Positions 16,007 to 22,782 of a stretch of 24,684 nt of DNA are shown in pieces. The stretch comes from an uncultured Collinsella sp. GTDB taxonomy: Bacteria > Actinomycetota > Coriobacteriia > Coriobacteriales > Coriobacteriaceae. The stretch is from assembly GCA_902493985.1 (NCBI GenBank), contig CABURR010000031.1, positions 1-24,684 on the forward strand. The letters run 5' to 3'. Positions within the stretch are counted from its first letter, which is position 1. Every line of letters starts with the position of its first letter. Below the pieces are notes generated by a model that made no database searches, was not told where the DNA came from, and was given only the letters and a program-made list of their open reading frames with translations. The translations under genes were made by a program, and so were the position numbers.

Positions 16007-16095
16007 ACTACTCTCATTCCGCACACAACCAGCTTGATTCCGCATTACAGTTATGGTAAGACATCGAACGAATACCAAGATCGAAAGGAGATGCC

Positions 16096-16287
16096 ATGGC
16101 GCCGATTGCACCGCTCAAGATTATTGTCGCGCCCGCCGCCAAGGCCATCGCCAAGATCGGTTCGACCATGACCTACGATGACGTTCCCTGCATCGTTGAT
16201 GAGCGCAACGACAGTTGCCCTTACTTGGGCCACGTCCCCTACTTTGCGCCTAAGCTCGCTTCTGATCCCGAGCACCGCGAACAGTAA
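16096..16287 (+). CDS. Small conserved-looking protein of unknown function
   Basis: A 63-residue product with a strong ribosome binding site (AAAGGAGA, eight bases upstream). It is divergent from the membrane LuxR gene and closed by its own hairpin terminator. An Ala/Ile/Lys-rich amphipathic N-terminus (APLKIIVAPAAKAIAKIG) is followed by a polar part with two cysteines (VPCIVDERNDSCPYLGHVPY) and an acidic tail. It has no signal peptide or membrane helix that I can recognise. I do not recognise the family. The dedicated translation and termination signals argue for a real gene. A role linked to the divergent regulator is possible but unsupported. Confidence 0.6.
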   Translation: MAPIAPLKIIVAPAAKAIAKIGSTMTYDDVPCIVDERNDSCPYLGHVPYFAPKLASDPEHREQ

Positions 16288-16301
16288 TCCAAGATGCAGC
16301 A

Positions 16302-16332
16302 AGCGCCGCGCAGCTCGCGGCGCTAGTGTTTT
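16302..16332 (+). terminator. Intrinsic terminator of the small-protein gene
   Basis: AGCGCCGCG (16302-16310) pairs with CGCGGCGCT (16316-16324) around CAGCT, followed by AGTGTTTTG. The 3' arm overlaps the stop codon of the oppositely oriented permease, so the hairpin could also mark the end of that transcript, though no T tract follows on that side. Confidence 0.75.
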
Positions 16333-17732
16333 GGTGCAAAGAAACCTGTCCCCCTTGCGCCAACGCCGGGATTGTCGACGCTGCGGCCGCGTCGCGATAT
16401 GAGGCGCGAAACCTCGCCCAGCAACACGGCGATCACCACACCCATGAGAATGGGCAACTTTGCCATTTCGGCGGGCGAGCTGTTGAGCGGCACAATCGTA
16501 GCGACAATCGAAAGCACAAGCTCCACCACGGGAATCGCAAGTGCCACCGCAAGCACCTTGCCCTCGAAGGGCGCGCGGAACACGCGCGGGCGATCGTCGT
16601 ATTTGCGCAGGCGCCAAAACGCTGGGAACATCGGGATATAGCTCATAAGCAGGAAGACGACGTTCATCGAGAAGAAGACCCAAAAAACGTCGGAGCCCTC
16701 GCCCAGCGGAATCTGAAGCAGTAGTACCAGGCTGGCAAAACAACCGTTAATGATTGCCGAGCCATTGGGCATGCCGGTCTTCTTGGACACCAGCGCAAAG
16801 GGACGCGGCATATTGCCATGACGCGCGGCATAGCTCGCCACGTTGTTAACGCCAAAGCTCCAGCAGATCATGTTGGCGAACAGCGTCACCAAAAAGGCCA
16901 CGCCCACGACCATCGTCAGCGGATGGCTGCGCCCCAACATGGCGGCGACCGCGTCCACAATGCCCGAATCGAGCGAAAGCTGCTCGGTGGGAACCGCGGC
17001 TCCAATGCCGATGCCGCAGATAATGTAGATCGCCGCAATGGCAACGCCACCAGCGATAACCGCCTTGGGGATATCGCGCGATGGGTTTTTCATCGTGCTG
17101 GCAAAGGTCGCGACCACTTCGAAGCCCATAAAGTTGAACAGGATGATCGAAAGGTACGTCAACGAATTGGTGTCGCCCAAATCTGGAATGAAGGTCTTAA
17201 ACGACATGTCGTTGGCAAAGCCGTTATTGCAGGCAAACCAGATGCCGACGATTCCCACCACGGCGGTAATGAGCACCTTGATGACGGCACCGCCGTCCAT
17301 GACCCAATCGGCCTCGGCCACCGGGTGCATCGCCATGACCGTGACGCCCCACACAAAGGCAAGCTCGATGGCAATTCGGACCCCAAGCGAAAATTCGATG
17401 CCCCATACCGCATTGATGACACTGGGAAACATGCAAGCGATGCTTGCCACCCACAGCGGAAAGTTGACCCAATAGCACCAGGAGCAACGGGCGCCCCAAC
17501 GGTCGCCCAAGCCCAGGCGCACCCAGTCGTACAGGCCGCCCTCGGAATCGAACGCCGTACCGAGCTCGGCCACCACCAGGCCATAGGGAAGCAAAAACGT
17601 AATGATGAGGAAGATCCACCAGAAGAACTGCACGTTACCCATGGCAGACGCCGGAGCAGCCGCCTCGATGGTAAAGACAACGCAGATAACCGAGAGGATG
17701 ACCTCGAACAGGGAGAACTTTTTACCTACCAT
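16323..17732 (-). CDS. APC-superfamily amino acid/polyamine exchanger, copy 1
   Basis: A 469-residue permease with about twelve membrane helices, of the APC superfamily group that includes the agmatine/putrescine antiporter AguD. The N-terminus keeps the substrate-site segment EAAAPASAMG (23-32) and is followed by FFWWIFLIITFLLPYGLVVA. Other landmarks are EGGLYDWVRLGLGD and FNFMGFEV. It aligns along its whole length with the permease at 19805 and is clearly a paralogue. GGGGGAG precedes the start at 17732. It lies downstream of aguA copy 2 but is separated by a terminator and a 24-bp hairpin, so it is probably controlled separately. The substrate could be agmatine, putrescine or a related amine or amino acid. 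Its C-terminus is Gly/Arg-rich and differs from the paralogue's acidic tail. Confidence 0.88.
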   Translation of the reverse strand: MVGKKFSLFEVILSVICVVFTIEAAAPASAMGNVQFFWWIFLIITFLLPYGLVVAELGTAFDSEGGLYDWVRLGLGDRWGARCSWCYWVNFPLWVASIACMFPSVINAVWGIEFSLGVRIAIELAFVWGVTVMAMHPVAEADWVMDGGAVIKVLITAVVGIVGIWFACNNGFANDMSFKTFIPDLGDTNSLTYLSIILFNFMGFEVVATFASTMKNPSRDIPKAVIAGGVAIAAIYIICGIGIGAAVPTEQLSLDSGIVDAVAAMLGRSHPLTMVVGVAFLVTLFANMICWSFGVNNVASYAARHGNMPRPFALVSKKTGMPNGSAIINGCFASLVLLLQIPLGEGSDVFWVFFSMNVVFLLMSYIPMFPAFWRLRKYDDRPRVFRAPFEGKVLAVALAIPVVELVLSIVATIVPLNSSPAEMAKLPILMGVVIAVLLGEVSRLISRRGRSVDNPGVGARGTGFFAPKH

Positions 17733-17952
17733 GGCACGCTCCCCCTACAGCAAAAAGGATGGCATCTGTACCGAAGGCGCAGCCCAAGGTAGGGTTGCAG
17801 GCCGCGTCACCGGTGCAGGTGCCATCCCAAAGAGAAGAGAGGATGCAATTGTTGGACCAACGCTCGCGGAACAGGCGCGTGTAGATAACGATACGCTGGT
17901 ACATAGATACTCCGATCAAAACGGTCGCGCTCGCAACCGGAAACTATCAGCA

Positions 17953-18035
17953 ATTGAATACGCGTCTGACCTGGGAAATTCAAGCGAACAATTGGCCTAA
18001 CCCGCAATAAATCCCAGATCAGACGCGTATTCAAT
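17953..18035 (-). repeat. 24-bp inverted repeat upstream of the exchanger gene
   Basis: Arms 17953-17976 and 18012-18035 are 24 nt long with one mismatch. On the minus strand that position is a G-U pair, so a minus-strand transcript would be fully paired. The loop is 35 bases. It lies 220-300 bp upstream of the exchanger start and just beyond the terminator of aguA copy 2. The rest of the gap (17733-17952) shows no convincing gene. It may be a leader hairpin, or terminal repeats of a tiny mobile element; no clear target-site duplication was seen. Confidence 0.65.
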
Positions 18036-18039
18036 CAAA

Positions 18040-18080
18040 GAAAAAGGGCACTCCGATGTGGAGGCAACGGAGTGCCCAAA
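18040..18080 (-). terminator. Intrinsic terminator of the agmatine operon
   Basis: GGGCACTCCG and CGGAGTGCCC (18046-18055 with 18068-18077) form a perfect 10-bp stem. On the minus strand it is followed by TTTTTCTTT. It lies about 155 bases past the aguA stop, beyond structured element copy C, so the element would be included in the mRNA. Confidence 0.9.
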
Positions 18081-18124
18081 GAAAACCCAACCAATCAATC
18101 AGGTAGCCCTGTTCGCTTGACCGG

Positions 18125-18227
18125 CTGGGTTTCTGAGGTGCGGCAGATTCCCGTGAAAGAGGAGCGCCGCGTACTTCGGTACGCAAGCGACGAATGAACG
18201 GGAAGGTGCCGTGCCTCAGGAAGCCAG
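18125..18227 (-). ncRNA. Structured 3'-end element, copy C (candidate RNA or repeat)
   Basis: Directly after the aguA copy 2 stop, the minus strand folds into a long hairpin. CTGAGG/CCTCAG (18214-18219 with 18133-18138) forms the base. An internal loop ACCTT (18203-18207) faces AATCT (18145-18149), followed by CCCGT/ACGGG. An apical GCGTAC/GTACGC hairpin caps the structure. Over the apical 49 bases it matches copy B (23816-23864) at about 40 positions by eye. The internal-loop strands are swapped relative to copies A and B. The outer GTTAC hairpin of A and B is missing. The element lies upstream of the operon terminator and so is transcribed with the agmatine genes. Confidence 0.6.
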
Positions 18228-18231
18228 ACGA

Positions 18232-19437
18232 TTAAGCCGACGGCTCCTGCTGCGTAATGCAGTGGATATTGCCGCCGCCGAAGACGACCTGCTCGGACTG
18301 AACGCCAACGCACTTGTAGACGCCCTCGCCCCAGACCTCGTCGTAGATCTTCTGGAGCGTGTCAACGGCAAGCTGGTCGTTCTCGTCGCCGTACTGCGGG
18401 ACGATAACGCCGTGGTTGGTGACCAGGTAGTTCATGTAGGAAGCGATCAGCGGCTCGTCGGGAACGCGCGGCTCGGCGTTCTCGTCGGCGTCGATGGTGT
18501 CGCAGGAAGCCTGGTCCATGAACAGCGGGTTCACGGGCATGCAGAGCTTGTGGACCTTCAGCTTGCGGCCCTTGGCGTCAACGGCGTTGGAGAGGGTCTC
18601 GTAGGCAGCGTGGCACTGATCATAGAACGGGTACTCGGGATCGTCGGTCCAGATGCAGGCCATGACGCCCGGGGCGATGAACGTAGCGACGTCATCGATG
18701 TGGCCGTTGGTCTCCTCGGGGTCGATGCCCTCCTTGACCCAGATGACCTTCTCGACACCCAGGTAATCCTTGAGGTGCTCGTTCATGTACTCGCGAAGCT
18801 CCTCGCTCCAGGGCTCGAACTTCTTGTGGTACTTGGGCCAGATGGACTCGGGATCCTCTTCCTCCTCCAGAACCGCAGAGCAGGTGCGGCCCGGGGAAAG
18901 CAGGCACTGGTCGGTAACGACGAGGGTGCCCTCGCCGTCGACGGTGATGGAGCCGCCCTCGAGGATCATGTCATCGGGACGATAGCGACGGCAGCCGGAG
19001 AGCTCAGCCATCTTAAGGGCGATCTGCTCGTCCTTGTCCCACGGGAAATAGAGGCCGTCGACGAGGCCGCCGTAGGCGTTGAAGTGCCAGTGGTTGGCGC
19101 GCTTCTCGCCCTTGCCGTTGATGACGTAGGTGGCGGCGGTGTCGCGGAACCAGGCGTCGTCGGTGGTCATCTCGATGACGGTGACGTTCTCGTCGTTCTC
19201 GAAGACGGCCTTGCAGTTGGCATAGTCGACCTGGTTGGCGCACATATAGACCGGGGTGAACTCGGAGATGGCGCGGGCGATGGCGGCATACTGCTTCTGA
19301 GCAGGCTTGGCGCCGTGGGCCCAGGTGTCGGTGCGGTGGGGCCAGCCCATCCACACGCGATCCTGCGGGGCGAACTCGGCGGGCATGAAGAAGCCGTCGG
19401 CCTTGGGGGTGGACTCGGACTCGGTGATCGTACGCAT
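18232..19437 (-). CDS. aguA: Agmatine deiminase, copy 2 (agmatine operon)
   Basis: Converts agmatine to N-carbamoylputrescine and ammonia (EC 3.5.3.12), supplying the carbamoyltransferase encoded upstream. The 401-residue product is about 28 longer than copy 1. Most of the excess is an acidic insertion (LEEEEDPESIWPKYHKKF, roughly 191-215) after TDQCLLSPGR. Conserved elements are DDAWFRDT, FNAYGGLVDGLYFPWD, MILEGGS, ETNGHIDD and catalytic Cys393 in FGGGNIHC. GGAGG sits seven bases before the start at 19437; the frame extends 55 codons further upstream but looks non-coding there. It is the third gene after the carbamoyltransferase and exchanger, separated from the exchanger by 367 structured bases. 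Strongly biased C/G-ending codons suggest high expression. Confidence 0.94.
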   Translation of the reverse strand: MRTITESESTPKADGFFMPAEFAPQDRVWMGWPHRTDTWAHGAKPAQKQYAAIARAISEFTPVYMCANQVDYANCKAVFENDENVTVIEMTTDDAWFRDTAATYVINGKGEKRANHWHFNAYGGLVDGLYFPWDKDEQIALKMAELSGCRRYRPDDMILEGGSITVDGEGTLVVTDQCLLSPGRTCSAVLEEEEDPESIWPKYHKKFEPWSEELREYMNEHLKDYLGVEKVIWVKEGIDPEETNGHIDDVATFIAPGVMACIWTDDPEYPFYDQCHAAYETLSNAVDAKGRKLKVHKLCMPVNPLFMDQASCDTIDADENAEPRVPDEPLIASYMNYLVTNHGVIVPQYGDENDQLAVDTLQKIYDEVWGEGVYKCVGVQSEQVVFGGGNIHCITQQEPSA

Positions 19438-19804
19438 AAGATTTCCTCCAAATCGAACGATCGTTTGCCGCGGGCGGGTTACCCGCAGCCTAAAACCAAG
19501 AGATGGTAGGCGCCCGTTCCCCGGCAAAGGTCGGGGCGCCCGGCGCCGGTTTTCGCGGAGTCGCACCGGCAAGCGACGACGTAACCTGGTGCGCGGAGAC
19601 AAAACGCACGAAGGATACGGAAGAGAGATTGGGGTAGGCGGTGGTTACCGGAGCAATAGCTCACACCCACCCCAGGGAATGGTTAGCAAACCTGTCGCTT
19701 GGGCACGCCTCCGAAGAGGCCGGAGTGCCCGGAGTCGGGAGCGACAAGCCCGACGAAGCGCACGTTGGTACGCGAGGAGGGTCGGAGCCCCAGAACCGGG
19801 TGCT
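19438..19804 (-). other. Structured spacer between exchanger and aguA copy 2
   Basis: A 367-bp gap inside the presumed operon. On the minus strand it holds a two-tier hairpin near 19690-19751 (TGTCGCT/AGCGACA outside, GGGCAC/GTGCCC inside). A second structure near 19635-19675 has TGGGG/CCCCA around GAGC-AATA-GCTC. GC-rich stems lie near 19511-19545 and 19472-19483. No T tract follows any of them. The spacer may tune downstream expression or stabilise transcript ends. No small gene with a ribosome binding site was found. Confidence 0.45.
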
Positions 19805-21244
19805 CTAGTTCTCCTCGGCCTCGGCGGCCTCCTCAGCGAGACGCTGGGCTGCGAGCTCAGGGGTCAGACCCTTGTACTCTTCCTTGCGGCCCTTGGCGCT
19901 GACGACGCGGACGACCTCGCCGATGAGCACGAGCACGATGAAGATGACGATCATCGGGACCTTGTCGCCAATTTCAGCGGCGGAGAACGGTACCAGCGTT
20001 GCAACGATGGCAAGAACCAGCTCGATGCAGGGGATGGCCAGCATGACCTTCATCATGGCGCCCTTAAACGGGAACGTGAAGATGCGCTCACGGTTCGGGT
20101 CGTTCTTACGAAGGTTGAGGAATGCCGGGAACATCGGGATGTAGGTGAGCAGCAGGAAGACGACGGAGGTGCCGAAGAGCATCCAGAAGACACCGTTGGA
20201 GATGGCGTCGATGGGAACGAGCTGCAGGCAGAGAACCAGGGAGGCAACGACAGCGTTGACCAGGTTGGCGCCGTTGGGCATGTCGTCCTCGGAGATCATC
20301 AAGGCGAAGACCTTGGGCATGTTGCCGTGCTCAGCAGCATAGCGAGCGACGGAGTTGACGCCGAAGGACCAAGCAGCCATGTTGGCGAACAGGGTAATCA
20401 GGAAGGCGATGCAGATGACCTTGAAGATCATGGAGTCGCCCACCATGGTCTGGACTGCGACGATCATGCCGTAGTCGGGGTCGATGGAGTCGGCCGGCAC
20501 AGCGGCGCCGATGCCGAAGCCAGCGAACAGGTAGATGACGGCAATAGCCACGCCACCGACAATGATAGCCTTGGGAATATCGCGAGCGGGATCGGCCATG
20601 TCGTCGGTCATGGTGCAGATGACCTCGAAGCCCATGAAGTTAAAGATGATGATGGACAGGTAGCCGAGAGCGTTGGTGTTGGTAAGCTCGGGCAGGAAGG
20701 TGGCGGCGGACATGTCGTTCGCAAAACCGTTCTCCATGGCATACCAGATGCCCAGAGCGCCGACGATAACGGCAACGGCGACCTTGATGATAGCGCCACC
20801 GTTGAGGACCCACTCGGAGTCGGCAGCCTTGGAGCGACCCATGAGATACACGATCCACACGAAGGCAAGCTCGATGCCCATCTTGGCGATTAGGTTGAAC
20901 TCGACGCCGAAGACCATGCCCAGGATGTCGGGGAACATGGTTGCCAGCGAGGCGATCCACAGCGGGTAGTTGACCCAGTAGTAGTACGAAATGCGGGCGC
21001 CCCACTTGTCGCCCAGGCCATCGCGTACCCAGTCGTAAATGCCGCCCTCGCCGTCATAGGTGGTGCCGAGCTCGGCGACGACCATGCCGTAAGGGAGCAG
21101 GAAGGTCAGAATCAGGAAGATCCACCAGAAGAACTGCTGGTTGCCAATGGCAGCAGCAGGAGCGGCGGCCTCGCAAACGAAGACGACGCAGATGATAGTC
21201 GAAATGACCGTCAGGAAGGAAAGCTTTTTCTTTCCGTCACTCAT
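19805..21244 (-). CDS. aguD: Agmatine/putrescine exchanger, APC superfamily
   Basis: A 479-residue twelve-helix permease expected to import agmatine in exchange for putrescine, judged from family and from its position between the carbamoyltransferase and agmatine deiminase genes. Landmarks are EAAAPAAAIGNQQFFWWIF in helix 1, EGGIYDWVRDGLGDKWGARI, FNFMGFEVICTMTDDMADPA and WSFGVNSVARYAAEHGNMPK. The cytoplasmic C-terminus is long and acidic (LAAQRLAEEAAEAEEN). AAGGAG precedes the start at 21244. The gene begins 133 bp after the carbamoyltransferase stop, across two GC-rich hairpins. It is paralogous to the permease at 16323. Gene order agrees with the aguB-aguD-aguA arrangement of lactic acid bacteria. 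Confidence 0.87.
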   Translation of the reverse strand: MSDGKKKLSFLTVISTIICVVFVCEAAAPAAAIGNQQFFWWIFLILTFLLPYGMVVAELGTTYDGEGGIYDWVRDGLGDKWGARISYYYWVNYPLWIASLATMFPDILGMVFGVEFNLIAKMGIELAFVWIVYLMGRSKAADSEWVLNGGAIIKVAVAVIVGALGIWYAMENGFANDMSAATFLPELTNTNALGYLSIIIFNFMGFEVICTMTDDMADPARDIPKAIIVGGVAIAVIYLFAGFGIGAAVPADSIDPDYGMIVAVQTMVGDSMIFKVICIAFLITLFANMAAWSFGVNSVARYAAEHGNMPKVFALMISEDDMPNGANLVNAVVASLVLCLQLVPIDAISNGVFWMLFGTSVVFLLLTYIPMFPAFLNLRKNDPNRERIFTFPFKGAMMKVMLAIPCIELVLAIVATLVPFSAAEIGDKVPMIVIFIVLVLIGEVVRVVSAKGRKEEYKGLTPELAAQRLAEEAAEAEEN

Positions 21245-21267
21245 GATGAGCTCCTTCGCTCAGTCTT

Positions 21268-21345
21268 GGACAGATCCGAGGCCCTAAGGTATTAAGGCAA
21301 TTGCTTGGGCCTCGGTGAGCGGGCGGCAGGAGACGAGCATCCGCC
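21268..21345 (-). other. Two GC-rich hairpins between carbamoyltransferase and exchanger genes
   Basis: CCGAGGCCC and GGGCCTCGG form a perfect 9-bp stem near 21276-21315. GCGGGCGGC with GCCGCCCGC forms another near 21319-21350. Neither is followed by a T tract on the minus strand. They probably act as intercistronic stability or partial-termination structures. Confidence 0.5.
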
Positions 21346-21377
21346 GCCCGCAAACGTGCTTTTAGAAGCCTTGAGGC

Positions 21378-22451
21378 TTAGAGCTGCTCGAGAGCCTCGA
21401 GAGCGGCGTGGAGCTCAGCCTTGGCGGAGTACTCGACACCCTCGTCGTTGAGCGGAGTGCGCTTGCCCAGGGCGGCAAGAAGAGCGCGGATGGAGTGCTT
21501 GCGGTTCTCGGCCTCGACCCAGCACAGGGAGCGCTCGGGATCGTCCATGACCTCGTCGACGACCTCCTCATTGCGGGTGGCCGGCAGGCAGTGCATGAAC
21601 TTGGAGTTGGGGCCGGCGAAGTTCATCATGTCCATGGTGACCTGATACTTGGGATAGAACACGTCCATGTAGTTCTCGCCCGAGACCTCCTCGTCGTACA
21701 GGCCATACCACACGTCGGTGTAGATGAAGTCGGCGCCCTTGATGCACTCGATGTCGTCGGAGATGACAACCGAGCCGCCGGAGACCTTGCAGTTCTCCTC
21801 GGCGATGGCCATCATCTGCTTGCCGAACTCGGCGCGCTCCTCGACGGTGCCAACGTGCAGGCCGCCGTCGGGAATCTGGTGGCCCTTAGGTCCAAACTGG
21901 ACAAACTTCATGCCGACCTTGGAGGCGATGAACATGAGGGAGACGCAGACCTGGGTGGCGTCGCCGATGAAGGCCAGGGTGCAGTCCTCGATCTTCTTGC
22001 CCTCGGGGAGGTTCTCGAGCATGGTCATGAGATCGCCCATCTCCTGCGTGGGATGGTTGAACTCGGACATGCCGTTGATGACGGGCACAGCGGAGCCCTC
22101 GGCGAGGCCGACGACGTCCTTGTGACGGTCAACGCGAGCCATCATGATATCGAGCAGCGAGCCCATAACGCGAGCGGTGTCGCCCAGGGACTCGTGACCG
22201 CCGAGCTGGATGGTGCCAGGGCCATAGAACTGAGCATGGCCGCCGAGGTCGGTCATAGCAGTCTCGAAGGAAAGACGGGTGCGGGTGGAGACCTGCTGGA
22301 AGATCATGCCAAGGCTCTTGTTACGGAGCAGGTGCGGATAATAACCGTCAACCTTGATGGCCTTCTTCATTGCCAGGCCAAGATCCTCGATAGCCAGGAT
22401 CTGCTCTTTGGTGAAGTCGTTGGTGTCGATGAAATCCTTAGGCAGTGCCAT
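21378..22451 (-). CDS. aguB: Putrescine carbamoyltransferase
   Basis: Phosphorolyses N-carbamoylputrescine to putrescine and carbamoyl phosphate (EC 2.1.3.6; also called ptcA). The 357-residue chain has the ornithine-carbamoyltransferase fold. The carbamoyl phosphate site is STRTR (55-59) with HPTQ (133-136), and HCLPATR spans 287-293. In place of the ornithine-specific SMG loop it has DVWYGLYDEEVS (246-257), the signature of putrescine rather than ornithine enzymes. A helical C-terminal extension (about 335-357) fits the trimer-stabilising tail of putrescine carbamoyltransferase. GGAAAGGA precedes the start at 22451. It is the first gene of the agmatine operon, divergent from an AguR-like regulator and preceded by a structured leader. 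Confidence 0.93.
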   Translation of the reverse strand: MALPKDFIDTNDFTKEQILAIEDLGLAMKKAIKVDGYYPHLLRNKSLGMIFQQVSTRTRLSFETAMTDLGGHAQFYGPGTIQLGGHESLGDTARVMGSLLDIMMARVDRHKDVVGLAEGSAVPVINGMSEFNHPTQEMGDLMTMLENLPEGKKIEDCTLAFIGDATQVCVSLMFIASKVGMKFVQFGPKGHQIPDGGLHVGTVEERAEFGKQMMAIAEENCKVSGGSVVISDDIECIKGADFIYTDVWYGLYDEEVSGENYMDVFYPKYQVTMDMMNFAGPNSKFMHCLPATRNEEVVDEVMDDPERSLCWVEAENRKHSIRALLAALGKRTPLNDEGVEYSAKAELHAALEALEQL

Positions 22452-22469
22452 ATCGATTTCCTTTCCGCC

Positions 22470-22533
22470 GGTCTTGCCGACTATTAACTATGAGGCGCTC
22501 GAACATCACGCCTCGTGTTGACAAGACCATCAT
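22470..22533 (-). promoter_or_regulatory. Structured leader of the agmatine operon
   Basis: An outer stem GGTCTTG/CAAGACC (22470-22476 with 22522-22528) encloses a hairpin GAGGCG/CGCCTC (22492-22497 with 22509-22514). Further partial pairing sits next to the outer stem. The structure ends 19 bases before the aguB start, just upstream of the ribosome binding site. Its 5' part carries TTGACAAGACCATCAT (plus-strand 22518-22533), shared with the leader of aguA copy 1. Read on the plus strand the same motif could be a -35 box for the divergent regulator. Confidence 0.5.
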
Positions 22534-22597
22534 TCACCCGTATGCAATTTTTACCTAGTTTATTCGGGATTAAAGACCGTTCACGGAGTTACACCCT

Positions 22598-22669
22598 CTC
22601 TAATCCAATATAAACCCGCAGGTCAAGAGTTTACAGGGGGTTTACCGTCTGGAACCGCGAACGGTATAC
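22598..22669. promoter_or_regulatory. Divergent promoter region with paired GTTTAC sites
   Basis: GTTTAC occurs at 22629-22634 and 22640-22645, 11 bp apart and thus on one face of the helix. The second copy extends to GGTTTACCGTCTG, nearly repeated at 14916-14929 near the paralogous LuxR gene. AACGGTATAC lies at 22660-22669. On the minus strand TTGACC (22621-22626) and TTAGAG (22598-22603) are spaced 17 bp and could be the operon promoter. The GTTTAC pair lies just upstream of that -35 box, where an activator site would be expected. Confidence 0.4.
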
Positions 22670-22782
22670 GGCTATGCTGTTTCTTGGCGTTTAATCCGCA
22701 ATGGAACGACCGGCGGAGGCATGTATACCCGGGGGATATAGCGGGCTCCATAAGGGATCAAAATGAGACAGGACGGTGACAG

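Noticed and set aside
16818..17792. Ornithine transcarbamoylase or arginine deiminase pathway reading of the cluster
   Set aside because: The carbamoyltransferase has DVWYG in place of the ornithine SMG loop, and the deiminases match agmatine deiminase in length and motifs rather than ArcA.
17807..18034. A 75-codon minus-strand frame in the gap upstream of the second exchanger gene
   Set aside because: No ribosome binding site, overlaps the 24-bp inverted repeat, and its composition shows no domain or secondary-structure pattern.
19635..19675. tRNA-like or guanidine-riboswitch-like fold in the spacer before aguA copy 2
   Set aside because: Stem lengths and loop sequences do not fit a tRNA cloverleaf, and I see no ACGR-loop hairpins or other guanidine-riboswitch hallmarks.
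19307..20893. A 528-codon plus-strand frame opposite the exchanger gene, and similar long frames at 7748-8896, 13025-14194, 16818-17792, 18211-19509 and 21408-22487
   Set aside because: Each is the complement of a well-supported gene in matching phase, lacks a good ribosome binding site and shows low-complexity antisense composition.
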